This document shows positions 53,767 through 64,000 of a DNA stretch of 64,000 bases, one piece after another. The stretch covers positions 58,869 to 122,868 of the forward strand of contig NZ_QGNJ01000014.1 of the NCBI RefSeq assembly GCF_003336875.1. Direction: 5' to 3'. A model generated the notes under the pieces. The model searched no databases. It was not told where the DNA came from and was given only the letters and a program-made list of their open reading frames with translations. Origin of the DNA: Oleisolibacter albus (GTDB lineage Bacteria; Pseudomonadota; Alphaproteobacteria; Azospirillales; Azospirillaceae). The stretch's first letter is position 1. Each line of letters begins with the position of its first letter. The translations under genes and the position numbers were made by a program.

Positions 53767-54077
53767 GCGGCGGCGGCCCCATGGCGTCAGGCCGGTGGCG
53801 GTAAGGAAATTCAGGCCTTGCCGTCCCAGCCCCCCGGACCCGTGTTCCGGGGTCCGCCACGGGACCGCTCTGCCGGACGCCTGCCGGGCACCCCGCCCGG
53901 CGGGCACCGCCCCGACGCGCTGCGGCGCGGTCCCGGACATTACCGCCGGGACAGGGGGCGGGGCAGGAACCGGAGCCGGGGGCGGCCGGCCATGAACGCC
54001 CGGCTTTGGACATTTTCCGGCTTTGGACATTTCAAGGAGGGGCCGCCCAGCGCGGTGGCCCGGAAGGGAATTGCGTC
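53767..54077. other. 311-bp gap between BKACE and pntAA
   Basis: Holds a likely terminator-type hairpin (CGGACCC 53835-53841 with GGGTCCG 53850-53856), several other GC hairpins, and a perfect 15-bp direct repeat CGGCTTTGGACATTT at 54001-54015 and 54018-54032. The repeat lies just before an AAGGAGG that is too far from the pntAA ATG to be its ribosome binding site. No gene is seen. Confidence 0.6.
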
Positions 54078-55262
54078 ATGAAGATTTGTATTCCCAAGGA
54101 GCGGCGCCCGGGAGAACTCCGCGTGGCGGCGTCGCCCGAAACGGTGAAGAAACTGGTGGCGCTCGGGCTGGAGGTCGCGGTTGAACGCGGCGCCGGTGTG
54201 GGCGCCAGCATCACCGATGCAGCGTTCGAGGCGGCTGGCGCCGCCATTGTTGCCGACCCGGAAACGCTGTTGAAAACGGCTGATATCGTGCTGAAGGTCC
54301 AGCGCCCGCTGACCGCCGCCGACACGGCGGAGGGGGGGCTGGATGAACTGGCGGCGATGAAGCGCGGTGCCCTGCTGTTCGCGATCCTGAATCCGTATGG
54401 CAGCCGCGAGCTGGTTCCCGCCTATGCCGCGGCCGGCATCAACGCCTTCGCCATGGAATTCATGCCCCGCATCACCCGGGCCCAGGTCATGGACGTGCTG
54501 TCATCGCAGGCCAATCTGGCCGGTTACAAGGCGGTGGTGGATGCGGCCAGCGTCTATGGCCGCTCGCTGGCCATGATGATGACCGCCGCCGGCACCGTGC
54601 CGCCGGCCCGCGCCTTCATCATGGGTGTCGGCGTCGCCGGGTTGCAGGCCATCGCCACGGCCAAGCGTCTGGGCGCCATCGTCTCCGCCACCGACGTGCG
54701 TCCCGCCGTCAAGGAGCAGGTTCAGTCGCTGGGCGGCAGCTTCATCGCCGTCGAGAATGACGAGTTCAAGCAGGCGGAAACCGCCGGCGGCTACGCCAAG
54801 GAGATGTCCGACGACTACAAGCGCCAGCAGGCGGCGCTGGTGGCCGAGCACATCAAGAAGCAGGACATCGTCATCACCACGGCCCTGATCCCCGGCCGCA
54901 AGGCCCCGATCCTGGTGACGCGCGAGCATGTGGCCTCCATGCGGCCCGGCTCGGTCATCGTCGATCTGGCGGTGGAACAGGGCGGCAATGTCGACGGGTC
55001 GGCGCTGAACCAGATCGTCACCACCGACAACGGCGTGAAGATCGTGGGCTTCGGCAACTATGCCAGCCGCATCGCCGAGTCCGCCTCGCTGCTCTACGCC
55101 AAGAACCTGCTCGCCCTGCTTCAGGCTCTCCACGACAAGGAGAGCAAGAGCATCCGCCTCAACTGGGACGACGAGATCGTGAAGGCCATCGCGCTGACCC
55201 GCGACGGGGCCGTCGTGCATCCCGCGTTCGCGGACCCGGTCCGCCAGGCCCCGACGGCCTGA
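54078..55262 (+). CDS. pntAA: Proton-translocating NAD(P) transhydrogenase, alpha1 (NAD-binding) subunit
   Basis: Soluble dI domain that binds NAD(H). The 394-residue protein begins MKICIPKERRPGELRVAASP and has GVGVAGLQAIATAKRLGA (Rossmann loop) and TTALIPGRKAPILVT. It lacks membrane helices; these are in the next gene, as in the three-subunit enzyme of Rhodospirillum rubrum. The complex moves protons while transferring hydride between NADH and NADP. AAGGGA lies upstream of the ATG at 54078. Confidence 0.95.
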   Translation: MKICIPKERRPGELRVAASPETVKKLVALGLEVAVERGAGVGASITDAAFEAAGAAIVADPETLLKTADIVLKVQRPLTAADTAEGGLDELAAMKRGALLFAILNPYGSRELVPAYAAAGINAFAMEFMPRITRAQVMDVLSSQANLAGYKAVVDAASVYGRSLAMMMTAAGTVPPARAFIMGVGVAGLQAIATAKRLGAIVSATDVRPAVKEQVQSLGGSFIAVENDEFKQAETAGGYAKEMSDDYKRQQAALVAEHIKKQDIVITTALIPGRKAPILVTREHVASMRPGSVIVDLAVEQGGNVDGSALNQIVTTDNGVKIVGFGNYASRIAESASLLYAKNLLALLQALHDKESKSIRLNWDDEIVKAIALTRDGAVVHPAFADPVRQAPTA

Positions 55263-55268
55263 GGAGGA

Positions 55269-55697
55269 ATGAACATGGATCTGTTTCCCACAGCCTTCCG
55301 CCTGACGGAGCTGGCGTCCCCCCTGGGGGATCTGCCGCACAAGGCCGGGTCCCTGCTGACCCAGGTGGCCGATGCCGGCCTGCCGGCGGCACCGGCCGGT
55401 GCCGCCGGCCATGGCAGCTTCCTCATCACCGGTCTGACCGTCTTCGCCCTGGCCTGCTTCGTCGGCTACTACGTGGTGTGGAAGGTGACGCCGGCCCTGC
55501 ACTCGCCGCTGATGGCGGTGACCAACGCGGTGTCGTCGGTGATCATCGTCGGCGCCCTCATCGCCGCCGGTCCAGCCCTGTTCGGCCTGTCCAAGATCAT
55601 GGGCTCCGTGGCCGTGGTCCTGGCCGCCGTCAACATCTTCGGCGGCTTCCTGGTGACCCAGCGCATGCTCAGCATGTTCAAGAAGAAGGGCAGGTGA
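55269..55697 (+). CDS. pntAB: NAD(P) transhydrogenase, alpha2 (membrane) subunit
   Basis: 142-residue membrane subunit with an Ala/Pro-rich lead and three to four helices ([56 protein letters not shown]). It contains [20 protein letters not shown], the conserved dII sequence of transhydrogenases. It starts 6 bp after pntAA. The separate alpha2 gene is the alphaproteobacterial arrangement. Confidence 0.95.
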   Translation: MNMDLFPTAFRLTELASPLGDLPHKAGSLLTQVADAGLPAAPAGAAGHGSFLITGLTVFALACFVGYYVVWKVTPALHSPLMAVTNAVSSVIIVGALIAAGPALFGLSKIMGSVAVVLAAVNIFGGFLVTQRMLSMFKKKGR

Positions 55698-55701
55698 GAT
55701 C

Positions 55702-57099
<1,398 letters not shown>

Positions 57100-57109
57100 G
57101 CCGGATCGG

Positions 57110-57143
57110 CCGGTGCGGCGGAATGAAACCTCCGCCGCACCGG
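57110..57143 (+). terminator. Strong hairpin after pntB
   Basis: Perfect 13-bp arms CCGGTGCGGCGGA and TCCGCCGCACCGG around an eight-base loop, 10 bp after the stop codon; no T-run follows. Confidence 0.55.
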
Positions 57144-57487
57144 TCCCCGGATGAATTGAATATTCAGTTTCTCTCCGGTTTTCAGCGATAAGATACTCCT
57201 GCGAAGTGTAGTTCAAATAGGCGCGTCCGGCTAATGAGTTTGTCGGAGAATAATAGCGCTATCATTAATGTGAATCGGCCAATTTTTCGGCCAAAAGACA
57301 AAATAATACGGCCGGACAAGGCCGGGGTGCGGAGGAGCCCGGTTCAGCGAGGAAAAACAGGCATTTAAAGGGCTGTTTTCTTCGGATGGACCAGACAAGA
57401 AGGGCTGTTCCGCAGTGAAACCCCAGGGTTTGCCGGCCGCCATCACTGTTCGATCGCTCTGTTCGATCATCAACAAGGAGGTGCGCC
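57144..57487. other. Promoter region of the MFS carrier gene
   Basis: Region of low GC content (especially 57150-57310) with no gene. It contains a TCGGCCAATTTTTCGGCCA inverted repeat near 57275, and a 10-bp direct repeat CTGTTCGATC at 57446-57455 and 57459-57468 just before the ribosome binding site. No ACCG-N5-CGGT box was found here. Confidence 0.5.
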
Positions 57488-58804
57488 GTGACTGTAGAAG
57501 CGCAGGTCATCGCCAAAGAATCCCACACAAGCGCCAAGAGCAATTTCGGCGCCTGGGGATGGAGCATGGTCGGCTTCAGCCTGATCATGTACTACAACTT
57601 CGCCGCCTGGACGGCGGACGGCCTCAACGTCATCGTCGAGAGCTTCGTCGATCTCCATGGCTGGGATTATGCCACGCTGCTGGCCTTTTCCACGCCGGCC
57701 GGCTGGCTGGGCGTGCTCGGCTCCTTCCTGATCGCCGAACTGATCAACCGCCGCGGCGCCCGGCTCGTCGCCGTGGGCGGCATGATCTGCCTGGGCGCCA
57801 CCATGATCTGGTTCGGCCGGGTCAAGACGCCGCTGGAATATGCCATCGGCCTGACTCTGCTGAACTTCCTGGCCACGGGCACCTGCTTCAACGTGCCGGG
57901 CACGCTGCTGACCACCTGGTTCCCGCGCAAGAAGGGCCTGGCCCTGGGCTGGGCCACCATGGGCATGTCGCTGTGCACGGCCACGCTGGTGCCGATCATG
58001 GTGTTCCTGTTCAACAAGTTCGGCATCGTCGACGCCTATGCCGTCGTCGGCGCCGCCCTGATCGGCCTCGGCATCCTGTCCTTCTTCTGGGTGCGCAACA
58101 CGCCGGAGGAGTTGGGCCTGTACCCGGACAACGAGCCGCTGTCGAAGGAGCAGGTCGACGAGAACCTGAAGGAGCTGGCCAACTACAAGAGCCCCTTCAC
58201 CCTGGGCGTGCTGCTGCGCGACAAGGACATGTGGCTGATCTCGCTGGGCTACGGCGTGCTGTGGCTGGTGGATATCGGTGTCGTCAGCCAGCTGGTGCCG
58301 CGCCTGATCTCCATCGGGTACGAGAAGAACACCGCCATCCTGATGTTCACCACGGCGGCCATCTTCTGCGCCATCTTCAGCTACTTCTGGGGCTGGGCCG
58401 ACGTGAAGTTCGGCACCCGGCGCACCAGCATCGCCTATGCCTTCTTCTTCGCCATCACCCATGCCTGCCTGCTGGTGCGCGGCAGCGACGCCTTCACCTA
58501 CTTCACCCTGCTGCTGGTCGGGGCCAGCATCGCCGGCATCAAGGAACTGGCGACCTCGCAGGTCGGCTCGGTCTATGGCCGCTATGATTTCGCCGCCGCC
58601 AACCGCGTCATCTCCACCATCGCCTGCCTGTTCCGCGTCATGTGCTTCGCGGTGATCGCCGCCAGCCTGAAGTGGACCGGTGGTTTCGATGCGGCCTACA
58701 TCTTCTTCATCGTCCTCGATTTCGTCGGTGCCGGCCTGATCTACTTCATCACCGACACCTGCAAGGGGCGTGTTGATTTTCGGCCTGCCAGCAACCGCAC
58801 CTGA
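57488..58804 (+). CDS. MFS transporter, oxalate/formate antiporter-like (OFA) carboxylate carrier
   Basis: 438-residue inner-membrane carrier with 12 predicted helices. Landmarks are NFGAWGWSMVGFSLIMYYNF (helix 1), ELINRRGARLVAVGGMICL (the helix 2-3 loop), GTLLTTWFPRKKGLALGWATMG (the helix 4-5 loop typical of OFA/MCT carriers) and a central cytoplasmic loop ending RNTPEELGLYPDNEP. OFA relatives import or exchange organic acids, so it is the obvious uptake route for the island's substrate. AAGGAGG lies 8 nt before a GTG start at 57488. Confidence 0.87.
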   Translation: MTVEAQVIAKESHTSAKSNFGAWGWSMVGFSLIMYYNFAAWTADGLNVIVESFVDLHGWDYATLLAFSTPAGWLGVLGSFLIAELINRRGARLVAVGGMICLGATMIWFGRVKTPLEYAIGLTLLNFLATGTCFNVPGTLLTTWFPRKKGLALGWATMGMSLCTATLVPIMVFLFNKFGIVDAYAVVGAALIGLGILSFFWVRNTPEELGLYPDNEPLSKEQVDENLKELANYKSPFTLGVLLRDKDMWLISLGYGVLWLVDIGVVSQLVPRLISIGYEKNTAILMFTTAAIFCAIFSYFWGWADVKFGTRRTSIAYAFFFAITHACLLVRGSDAFTYFTLLLVGASIAGIKELATSQVGSVYGRYDFAAANRVISTIACLFRVMCFAVIAASLKWTGGFDAAYIFFIVLDFVGAGLIYFITDTCKGRVDFRPASNRT

Positions 58805-59016
58805 TCGTGTGGGGTTCAAAAAAGATTACTTCCCGTGCAGGTCCGTTCGTGCCTGCCGGGGACCTCGAAGTGGATGGGATGGGGGAGGGTGGCGCCGGTG
58901 GTGATCCTGCTGCCCCACGCACCGTGATCGGAGTGCATTGACGGCTCTCTGACGCGGGTCGTGGCCAAAAGAACGAAAGATCCCCCGGCATTATTGATCG
59001 TCCAAGGAGATTTGAG

Positions 59017-59913
59017 ATGAAAGTGAACGCCAAATACATTGCCGGTGCTGCGGTTTCGGCGGTTGCCCTGCTGGCCGGCGCGGCCCAGGCGACCGAAGGC
59101 GGCGCCTCGATTTATCCCAACGGCGTGGAAACCTTCCTGGTCGGTGCGCTGCCGCCGCCGGGTTTCCATTTCGTCAATTCGACCAATTACTACCATGCCA
59201 CGCGCGTCAATGACGGCGACGGTGACAAGGCCATGCCGCACTTCCGCCTCAACGTGGTGGCGGACAGCCTGAAGTTCGTCCATGTGTCGGAAACCAAGCT
59301 GCTGGGCGCCAACGTGGCCTCGCAGATCATCATCCCGATCGTCGACATGGATGTGAATGTCAATGGTGCCAAGGACGACAAGACCGGCCTGGGCGACATC
59401 ACGGTGACGCCGCTGATCCTGGGCTGGCACTTCGACAAGATGCACTATGTGGCCGCGGTGGACTTCAATGTGCCCACCGGCCGCTACAGCAAGACCGATA
59501 TCGCCAATCTGGGTGTCAATTACTTCCAGCTGGAGCCGGTCTTCGCCGTGACCTATCTCGATCCCAAGGGGCTCGAGGTCTCGGCCAAGTTCATGTACGA
59601 CTTCAACGATACCAATGATGCCACGGACTATTCGTCCGGCAACGAGTTCCATATGGACTTCGTGGCCGGCTGGCATGTGGACAACTGGGTCGCCGGCGTC
59701 AGCGGCTATTATTACAAGCAGACCACCGACGACAAGGTCCATGGCGTCAGTGTCGGAACCGATGGCAACCGGGGCGAGGCCTTCGCCGTCGGGCCGTCGG
59801 TGAACTACAATTTCGGCAAGGTCATGCTGTGGGCCTCGTGGCAGAGCGAGCTCTACACGGAGAACCGGGCCGAGGGTGACAAGTTCTGGCTGCGCCTGGC
59901 GCTGCCGCTCTAA
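59017..59913 (+). CDS. SphA/MetA-pathway-type outer-membrane transport protein
   Basis: 298-residue exported protein with a signal peptide (1-25, ending GAAQA). It starts with the family pattern [27 protein letters not shown] and continues as alternating beta strands to the end ([33 protein letters not shown]). This is the phenol-degradation MetA/SphA family, found in clusters for uptake of aromatic or other hydrophobic acids. AAGGAG precedes the ATG. It follows the MFS gene, so the two may carry the same substrate across the two membranes. Confidence 0.82.
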   Translation: MKVNAKYIAGAAVSAVALLAGAAQATEGGASIYPNGVETFLVGALPPPGFHFVNSTNYYHATRVNDGDGDKAMPHFRLNVVADSLKFVHVSETKLLGANVASQIIIPIVDMDVNVNGAKDDKTGLGDITVTPLILGWHFDKMHYVAAVDFNVPTGRYSKTDIANLGVNYFQLEPVFAVTYLDPKGLEVSAKFMYDFNDTNDATDYSSGNEFHMDFVAGWHVDNWVAGVSGYYYKQTTDDKVHGVSVGTDGNRGEAFAVGPSVNYNFGKVMLWASWQSELYTENRAEGDKFWLRLALPL

Positions 59914-59991
59914 CGCGTCACCCCGTCGCCAACCTGCCCGCGGAGGAAGATCCGCATCCCATGCCGTCCTCTGCGGGCGGGACCCGCTCCC

Positions 59992-60052
59992 GCCATGCCC
60001 CCGGCCCCCTGGTCCGGGGGCATGGCCTGGGACGCACCCTGCCGGTGCGTCC
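59992..60052 (+). terminator. Two hairpins between the outer-membrane gene and the chemoreceptor gene
   Basis: Arms GCCATGCCCCCGG (59992-60004) with CCGGGGGCATGGC (60014-60026), then GGACGCACC (60030-60038) with GGTGCGTCC (60044-60052). No T-runs follow. They may stop or attenuate read-through into the chemoreceptor gene. Confidence 0.5.
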
Positions 60053-60079
60053 GGTTGCTCACCTGTGGGAGGTGCTGCC

Positions 60080-61507
60080 ATGTCACGGAGTGCATCGTCG
60101 GACGGCCCGGGCCCCCTGTCCCGTATCATTGCCATCGCCCTGATGGGTTTTGCCGTGCTGTCCCCGTTTCTTTGGGGAAACAGCGCCCTGCAGCCGATCC
60201 TTCCTGTCGGCGGTCTTCTGATCGGGCTGGCGGCAGCGGCGGCCGGTCTGGCCCTGTGGCGCCGACCCGCAGCGGCGCAGCGGTCCGGATTCGACCGCGC
60301 CGTCTATGAGAAGAGCCCGGATGCCATCCTGATCTGCCGCCAGGCCACCATCATCGATTGCAACCCCGCAGCCCTGCAGCTGCTGAAGGCACAGATCAGA
60401 AGCGATGTGGTCGGCCGGCATATCGGCCAGTTCACGCCGGAATTCCAGCCGGACGGCCGCCGCAGCATCGACACGGTGGACGAAAACAATGCCCGGGCGG
60501 ACCGCGACGGCTATGCCCGCTTCGAATCCACCCAGCAATGCCTGGACGGCAGCCTGATCCCGTTCGAGGTGACGCTGGTTCCGGTCCAGGTGGGCGACGA
60601 GGCGCTGCGTCTTGTCTATTGGAAGGACATCACGCCGCTGGTGGCCCTGCGGGCTGAACGCGCCCGCTCGACCCGGCAGCTGGTGGATCAGCTCAACAGC
60701 CGGGTCGGGGATGTGGCCGACCAGCTGCTGACCATGGCCGACACTCTGCGCGGCAGCAGCCGCGACCTGGTCGTGACCGCCGACCACACCAACCGCAAGC
60801 TGCTGGCCGCCGTGGCCGCTGCCGATCAGATCGCCGTCAATGTGGGCGGTGTAGCCGATGCCAGCACCCAGCTGTCGGCCTCCCTTGATGATGTCTCGAA
60901 CCAGGTGGCGTCGCGGCAGAAGGTGGCGGCCGACCTGGTCCGCGAGGCGGACAGCGCCAACGGCACCATGGTGCATCTGGCCGAGGTGGCGGCCCGCATC
61001 GGCGATGTGGTCAAGCTGATCCACAACATTGCCAGCCAGACCAACCTGCTGGCGCTGAACGCCACCATCGAGGCGGCCCGCGCCGGCGAGGCCGGCCGGG
61101 GCTTCTCCGTCGTCGCCAGCGAGGTCAAGGGGCTGGCCAACCAGACGGCACGGGCCACGGAGGATATCCAGACCCAGGTGTCGCAGATGCAGGACGCGGC
61201 CCGGGCCTCGGTCGATGCCATCACCCGCATCGCCACCATGATCGAGCGGATGAAGGAGGCCAACCGCATCATCGCCGCCGCCATCGAGCAGCAGGGCGGG
61301 GCCACCCGCGACATCGTCAGCAATGTGCAACAGGCCTTCTCCTGCACGCAGCAGGCATCGGCGGAGATCCGCGGCCTGACGCCGGAAGCCGCCCGCACCG
61401 GTGAGATGGCGGAGTCCATGCATGTGCGGATGGACGCGCTGCAGGCGGAGATGGTCCGGCTGCGGACGGAAGTGCAACAGTTGGGCGCCTCCATCCTGGC
61501 GGCCTGA
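60080..61507 (+). CDS. Methyl-accepting chemotaxis protein with PAS sensor
   Basis: 475-residue chemoreceptor. Two membrane helices (about 14-32 and 38-60) are separated by a very short loop, so there is no periplasmic ligand domain. A cytoplasmic PAS domain follows (about 72-195: [36 protein letters not shown]). The signalling tip is [45 protein letters not shown]-only receptors often mediate redox or metabolism-linked taxis. Its place beside transport and catabolic genes suggests taxis toward conditions in which the substrate is used. GGGAGG lies 7-8 nt before the ATG. Confidence 0.9.
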   Translation: MSRSASSDGPGPLSRIIAIALMGFAVLSPFLWGNSALQPILPVGGLLIGLAAAAAGLALWRRPAAAQRSGFDRAVYEKSPDAILICRQATIIDCNPAALQLLKAQIRSDVVGRHIGQFTPEFQPDGRRSIDTVDENNARADRDGYARFESTQQCLDGSLIPFEVTLVPVQVGDEALRLVYWKDITPLVALRAERARSTRQLVDQLNSRVGDVADQLLTMADTLRGSSRDLVVTADHTNRKLLAAVAAADQIAVNVGGVADASTQLSASLDDVSNQVASRQKVAADLVREADSANGTMVHLAEVAARIGDVVKLIHNIASQTNLLALNATIEAARAGEAGRGFSVVASEVKGLANQTARATEDIQTQVSQMQDAARASVDAITRIATMIERMKEANRIIAAAIEQQGGATRDIVSNVQQAFSCTQQASAEIRGLTPEAARTGEMAESMHVRMDALQAEMVRLRTEVQQLGASILAA

Positions 61508-61543
61508 CGGGCGAACCGTTCGCCGGGCCACGCTGCGTCAAGC

Positions 61544-61579
61544 TACCGCATAATGGTACTATTGCACCGCGATGCGGTG
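61544..61579. promoter_or_regulatory. Paired ACCG-N5-CGGT boxes upstream of the CoA-transferase operon
   Basis: ACCG-CATAA-TGGT (61545-61557) and the perfect ACCG-CGATG-CGGT (61566-61578) start exactly 21 bp apart, the same spacing and the same order of TGGT-type then CGGT-type box as pair II before the cupin operon. A CCGAATTCGG palindrome follows at 61589-61598. The 286-bp gap has no gene. Confidence 0.65.
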
Positions 61580-61793
61580 CGTGAGATACCGAATTCGGAT
61601 TATCGAGGTTCCCCGCTGCGGGGGCCTCCCCGCCATCGGCGGAGCGGCATCATCCAGTTTCCACCCGCCGCCCGCTGCTGTTCGATCCGCTTTGCCGACC
61701 GTCGGCTGGACGGCGCCATGACGATGACGGCGCTCCCGCCGGTCACCCGCGCCGCGGGTCGGCTGTCGTGCCAAGCAACGGGAGAAACGCGTG

Positions 61794-62456
61794 ATGAAGA
61801 AAGTCATCCAGATAGCAGAGGCCGTGGCCCGGATCCCGGATGGGGCGGTGCTGATGATCGGCGGGTTTATGGGTGTTGGGACGCCGGACGGGCTGGTTGA
61901 CGCGCTGGTTTCGGCGGGTCGGCGTGATCTGACGGTGATCGCCAACGACACGGCGCGGCCGGGTGTCGGGATCGGCAAGCTGATCGACGCCAAGCTGGTG
62001 CGCAAGGTGATTGCCAGCCACATCGGGACGAACCCGGAGACGCAGCGTCAGATGATCGCCGGGGAGACGGAGGTCGAGCTGGTGCCGCAGGGGACGCTGG
62101 CGGAGCGGGTGCGGGCGGGCGGGTTCGGCCTGGGCGGGATCCTGACGCCGACGGGCGTTGGCACGGTTGTGGCCGAGGGCAAGCGGACCATCGAGGTTGA
62201 CGGGGTTCCGTTTCTGCTGGAGCTGCCGCTGCGGGCGGACTTCGCGCTGGTGAAGGCCAAGCGCGGGGATTACCTGGGCAATCTCGATTACGCGCTGACG
62301 GCGCGGAACTTCAACCCGCTGATCGCCATGGCCGCCGATGTGGTTCTGGCCGAGGCCGAAGCCATCGTGCCGGTGGGCGTGATCCCGCCGGACGCCGTCG
62401 TCACGCCCAGTGTGGTGGTCGACCATCTGGTCGCCAAGGAGGTCCGCCATGGATGA
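61794..62456 (+). CDS. CoA-transferase subunit A (AtoD/ScoA-like)
   Basis: 220-residue subunit of a two-subunit CoA-transferase of the acetoacetate/3-oxoacid type. Typical blocks are ADGAVLMIGGFMGVGTPDGLVDAL-like glycine-rich start (VLMIGGFMGVGTPDGL), ASHIGTNPETQRQMIAGE and GTLAERVRAGGFGLGGILTPTGVGT. It transfers CoA to acetoacetate, from succinyl-CoA or acetyl-CoA. The ATG at 61794 follows GGGAGAAACGCGTG; a GTG one codon earlier is possible. The next gene overlaps by 8 bp. Confidence 0.92.
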   Translation: MKKVIQIAEAVARIPDGAVLMIGGFMGVGTPDGLVDALVSAGRRDLTVIANDTARPGVGIGKLIDAKLVRKVIASHIGTNPETQRQMIAGETEVELVPQGTLAERVRAGGFGLGGILTPTGVGTVVAEGKRTIEVDGVPFLLELPLRADFALVKAKRGDYLGNLDYALTARNFNPLIAMAADVVLAEAEAIVPVGVIPPDAVVTPSVVVDHLVAKEVRHG

Positions 62457-63105
62457 GAAAACCCTGATCGCCAAGCGGGTGGCGCTGGAGCTGCGGGACG
62501 GCAACCTGGTCAATCTGGGCATCGGCCTGCCGACGCTGGTGGCACGCTATCTGGCGCCGGAGGTCAATGTCTTCTTCCAGTCGGAGAACGGCATTGTCGG
62601 CATGACGGCGCTGGCCGACGAGGGTCTGGTCAATGCCGACCTGACCGATGCCGGCGGCAGCCCGATCAGCGCCGTGGCCGGGGCCGCGGCCTTTGACAGC
62701 GCGGTGTCCTTCGGTCTGATCCGCGGCGGTCATCTGGATGTGACGGTGCTGGGCGGCCTGCAGGTGGACCAGGAGGGCCGTCTGGCCAACTGGATGGTGC
62801 CGGGCAAGATGGTGCCGGGCATGGGCGGGGCCATGGATCTGGTGTCCGGGGCCAAGCGGGTGATCGTGGCCATGACGCACACGGCCAAGGGCACGCCGAA
62901 GATCGTCAAGCGCTGCGGGTTGCCGCTGACCTCGGTGCGCCGGGTCGATCTGGTGGTGACCGAGCTGGCGGTGATCGAGCCGACCGCGGCCGGTCTGGTG
63001 CTGCGGGAGGTGGCGCCGGGCGTCACCGTGGCCCAGGTGCAGGCCGCCACCGAGGCCGAGCTGATCGTGCCGGAGCATGTTGCCACCATGGCGGTCGCCG
63101 GCTGA
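62449..63105 (+). CDS. CoA-transferase subunit B (AtoA/ScoB-like)
   Basis: 218-residue subunit carrying the catalytic Glu in SENGIVGM, which forms the glutamyl-CoA intermediate. Other blocks are LGIGLPTLVARYL, GGHLDVTVLGGLQVDQEGRLANW, MVPGMGGAMDLVSGAKRVIVAM and ELAVIEPTAAGLVLREVAPGVT. AAGGAGG lies 6 nt before the ATG at 62449, inside the end of subunit A, so the subunits are co-translated. The last codons contain the first copy of a 22-bp direct repeat. Confidence 0.93.
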   Translation: MDEKTLIAKRVALELRDGNLVNLGIGLPTLVARYLAPEVNVFFQSENGIVGMTALADEGLVNADLTDAGGSPISAVAGAAAFDSAVSFGLIRGGHLDVTVLGGLQVDQEGRLANWMVPGKMVPGMGGAMDLVSGAKRVIVAMTHTAKGTPKIVKRCGLPLTSVRRVDLVVTELAVIEPTAAGLVLREVAPGVTVAQVQAATEAELIVPEHVATMAVAG

Positions 63106-63140
63106 GGCCGCGCCGCCGTGCCACCATGGCGGTCGCCGGC
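63081..63140. repeat. 22-bp direct repeat around the end of the CoA-transferase B gene
   Basis: TGCCACCATGGCGGTCGCCG (and the following GC) occurs at 63081-63102, encoding the ATMAVAG end of subunit B, and again at 63119-63140 in the gap before the next gene. The two copies are 38 bp apart start to start and look like a recent local duplication. Confidence 0.8.
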
Positions 63141-63178
63141 CGGTGCCGGCGCCGCCGCCTGCGAGGGGGAGCCTTCCC

Positions 63179-63625
63179 ATGTCCGATCCGTCCATCGCCG
63201 CACCGGGACCCGCCTGTAGTCCCGGACCCCTGTCCGGCGCCGTTTCCGGGGTCGTTTCCGCCCCGGTTTCCGTTCCGGCTTCCGGCGTGATGGTGCATGT
63301 GCAGGTGCCGGTCACGCTGACCCTGTCGCTGTGCTTTCCCGACGGGCTGCCGGCCGATGCCGGGGCCGTGGCCCGGCAGCTGGCGGCCTGTGCGGCGGAG
63401 CGCTTCACCCATGTCAGCCGGCCCGAGATCTGCGCCTTCAACGCCGTCCACGGCCCGTCCGCCACGGATCGGGCTATCGCTGACCGGGCCATCGCTGACC
63501 GGGTGGCCAATGATCGCGCGGTCACCGGCCGGTCGGCCGCTGGCCCGGCGGTCCGGTCCGGCCGGGCCGTGGCCGTCGTCACCGGCGCGGTCGGCGCCGT
63601 GGGCAGCCCCCGTCTATTGGATTAA
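63179..63625 (+). CDS. Hypothetical low-complexity protein between CoA-transferase and thiolase
   Basis: 148-residue protein I do not recognise. The N-terminal 35 residues are Pro/Val/Ser-rich. A middle segment ([19 protein letters not shown]) is beta-like, and a Cys-containing helix follows ([24 protein letters not shown]). The C-terminal third has short repeats ([19 protein letters not shown]). GAGGGGGAG precedes the ATG at 63179. The beta-like core and the operon position suggest a real gene, but codon-level proof is lacking. It ends 13 bp before the thiolase start. Confidence 0.45.
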   Translation: MSDPSIAAPGPACSPGPLSGAVSGVVSAPVSVPASGVMVHVQVPVTLTLSLCFPDGLPADAGAVARQLAACAAERFTHVSRPEICAFNAVHGPSATDRAIADRAIADRVANDRAVTGRSAAGPAVRSGRAVAVVTGAVGAVGSPRLLD

Positions 63626-63638
63626 AGGAGATTTTCCC

Positions 63639-64000
63639 ATGAAGGATATTGTCATCGCCGCCGCTGCGCGCACGCCGATCGGCGGGTTCAACGGGGCTCT
63701 GAGCAGCATCGCCGCCCATGATCTTGGGGCGCTGGTGATCCGCGAGGCGCTGTCGCGCGCCCGGACCGAGGCGGGCGAGGTTGACGAGGTGATCCTGGGC
63801 CAGGTGCTGACGGCGGCGCAGGGGCAGAACCCGGCGCGGCAGGCGGCGGTCAAGGCCGGCATACCGGTGTCGAAGAGCGCCTTCTGCATCAATCAGGTCT
63901 GCGGGTCGGGCCTGCGCACGGTGGCGCTGGGCTATCAGGCCATCCGCAACGGCGACGCCGCCATCATGGTGGTGGGCGGCCAGGAGAGCATGAGCCTGTC
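63639..64000 (+). CDS. Acetyl-CoA acetyltransferase (thiolase), 3' end beyond the window
   Basis: The first 121 residues of a thiolase are present. It begins [22 protein letters not shown] and contains the nucleophile Cys88 in [19 protein letters not shown], then [10 protein letters not shown], the standard PhaA/AtoB start. It would cleave acetoacetyl-CoA from the CoA-transferase into two acetyl-CoA, or run the reverse reaction for PHB synthesis. AAAGGAG lies 8 nt before the ATG. The frame is open to the last base of the window. Confidence 0.93.
   Translation, partial: MKDIVIAAAARTPIGGFNGALSSIAAHDLGALVIREALSRARTEAGEVDEVILGQVLTAAQGQNPARQAAVKAGIPVSKSAFCINQVCGSGLRTVALGYQAIRNGDAAIMVVGGQESMSL

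Overview
This is a GC-rich chromosomal window from an alphaproteobacterium, most likely a Rhodospirillales/Azospirillaceae-type organism. I infer this from a Rhodospirillum-style three-subunit transhydrogenase (pntAA/pntAB/pntB), an alphaproteobacterial AddB, a SAM-II riboswitch on metZ, aerobic cobalt-chelatase genes cobS/cobT, TIGR02186 next to a TauE/SafE permease, and the housekeeping run glnD-murJ-trpS. No rRNA, tRNA or CRISPR array was seen.

Layout. 1-3.4 kb: 3' part of a CusA-type Cu/Ag RND pump plus a CusF-like metallochaperone. 3.4-7.4 kb: mgtE, a MeaB-like GTPase, a VOC protein, a PilZ protein and an AT-richer orphan gene. 7.5-12.6 kb: Atm1-type ABC exporter and addB, the latter with no adjacent addA. 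12.6-21.4 kb: secB, riboswitch-controlled metZ, a phasin-like gene, glnD, murJ, trpS. 21.5-30.9 kb: a lipoprotein, pyroglutamyl peptidase, TauE/SafE-TIGR02186-Usp, a small RTX protein, upp, several small conserved proteins, a RibD-C reductase and a beta-barrel protein. 31-37.7 kb: cobT, a decayed GxxExxY cassette with terminal inverted repeats, cobS, a DnaJ-domain protein, an EamA transporter, bolA, a ribbon-helix-helix protein and a DUF2889 protein.

37.8-48.2 kb is a self-contained export locus. A MacAB-like ABC system (adaptor, ATPase and two large FtsX-type permeases) is divergent from an NtrC-family response regulator and its histidine kinase. The intergenic region carries a sigma-54 promoter facing each way, and between them two perfect TGTCCG-N4-CGGACA palindromes. 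The first reading frame behind the exporter promoter is a 44-codon open frame with its own ribosome binding site and a C-terminal hydrophobic helix.

48.2-64 kb looks like one catabolic island. It holds two IclR-family regulators, then cupin-SDR-hydroxyacyl-CoA-dehydrogenase-like-BKACE, the transhydrogenase, an OFA-type MFS carrier, a SphA/MetA-like outer-membrane protein, a PAS chemoreceptor, a two-subunit acetoacetate-type CoA-transferase and a thiolase that runs off the window. The enzymes fit one route: hydroxy acid to beta-keto acid, beta-keto acid plus acetyl-CoA to acetoacetate plus a new acyl-CoA, acetoacetate to acetoacetyl-CoA, then to acetyl-CoA. Paired ACCG-N5-CGGT-like boxes, 20-21 bp apart, lie upstream of iclR1, of the cupin operon (two pairs) and of the CoA-transferase operon. 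This suggests a single IclR-controlled regulon; the substrate is not evident from sequence.
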